Position numbers and translations under genes: made by a program
From: Ridgeia piscesae
Lineage: Eukaryota; Annelida; Polychaeta; Sabellida; Siboglinidae
Reading direction: 5' to 3'
Assembly: GCA_025642075.2 (NCBI GenBank)
Contig: JAODUO010000860.1
Coordinates: 242,501 to 306,500 of the forward strand
Length of the DNA stretch: 64,000 nt
The notes under the pieces: generated by a model
What the model was told of the DNA's origin: nothing
The model's database searches: none
Seen by the model: only the letters and a program-made list of their open reading frames with translations
Part shown: positions 1 to 64,000 of the stretch, in pieces
Numbering within the stretch: the first letter of the stretch is position 1
Layout: each line of letters begins with the position of its first letter

Positions 1-569
1 GATGGATATCATACACATACATTTGTTGCAACTTTTGCCACATCCAGATTCTCTTAACATATTTGCAGAAATCCAGTTTCTGCAGGCCTACAATTCTTTC
101 TCCGCATTATTACGTTTTCCCAATTTTTCCTTGACTAATGACAACGAAATCCATAATATTTTTTATTAATCGCAGCTCTTGAGTTGTATTCATTTGGGTG
201 TTATTATTAGTTTTAGATTGCACTAATCACTGTACGTTGAAGGCTACAATACTGAATTTTACAAACGAAATAACAAAATGTTGTACTACACCAACTATCT
301 AACCTTAAGGAAAACAACATTTCGGTGGCGTCATCATTATATGCTCTTTTCATTGAATGACATAGTTTTGTGTTCTGCTTATTATCAGTTTTACAATATG
401 GATATAAATAATATCAGTTAATAAAGTAAAATTAAGCACTTTGCGATCGTGGTTAATATGTAGAACTACTTACCTTAATATCACTAAATTAAGTCTTTTG
501 ATAACAAAGCCTTTAACAGTTTGCACAGATTTTAACTGAAAGCTGTATGACACATTTTGATTTCTGCAG
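1..569. other. Intron upstream of exon 1, no feature seen
   Basis: AT-rich sequence without a convincing exon, repeat or mobile element. Confidence 0.5.
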
Positions 570-63994
<63,425 letters not shown>

Positions 63995-64000
63995 GTGTGT

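Overview
The window is eukaryotic. A single large multi-exon gene on the + strand runs through almost all of it and is open at both ends. I can chain 54 coding exons (570-63994, about 8.8 kb of coding sequence, roughly 2,930 codons) whose splice sites and codon phases agree at nearly every junction. Gene structure, intron repeat load and mobile elements (Penelope-like element, tRNA-derived SINEs, CR1/L2- and Jockey-type LINE remnants, TTAA- and TA-flanked DNA elements, a DUF7869-type transposon ORF) suggest a marine invertebrate, most likely a mollusc; that placement is inference.

Layout of the protein. Exons at about 570-12910 resemble the superhelical part of the vitellogenin/large lipid transfer protein (LLTP) N-terminal domain. 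Exons 13391-19773 encode a beta-type segment, then long amphipathic helical segments. Exons 20174-39846 encode a lipoprotein-like middle part with an acidic stretch ending in a dibasic REKR site, a SAP-like motif and several cysteine-rich segments. From 41337 on, just after an RRRR site, the protein changes to tandem fibronectin-III-like modules with the signatures VDxTPP, DPESG and A-N-x-x-G, interrupted by one PAN/apple-like exon (43784-43971). The simplest reading is a secreted, processed precursor in which an LLTP-like half precedes an FN3-like half. That this is one transcript is inferred from matching phases and the absence of any visible gene end between the halves.

Introns. They make up more than 85% of the window and are crowded with tandem arrays, several placed exactly on splice junctions. 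The most striking is a 36-bp array (about 50 copies, 43948-45743). Its unit is the last 24 nt of an exon plus the first 12 nt of the following intron, so every unit carries a 5' splice site and all are in frame. Acceptor-side counterparts exist at 10640-12010 (34/37-bp units), 26354-26535, 54640-55147 and 62890-63152 (65-bp units). Other arrays lie a short distance upstream of acceptors (17990-19603, 22681-23880, 31640-33900, 50815-51165). Two introns use GC-AG borders.

Mobile elements include a frameshifted DUF7869-type ORF (36300-38644), a Penelope-like fragment between perfect 25-bp inverted repeats (34768-35457), two TA-flanked non-autonomous DNA elements plus an internally deleted relative, two TTAA-flanked elements of about 670 bp, two tRNA-derived SINEs, and several LINE fragments. 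There is also a 172-bp spacerless palindrome (49851-50022) and a pure 558-bp CA tract. I see no rRNA, tRNA gene, CRISPR array or bacterial-type operon.
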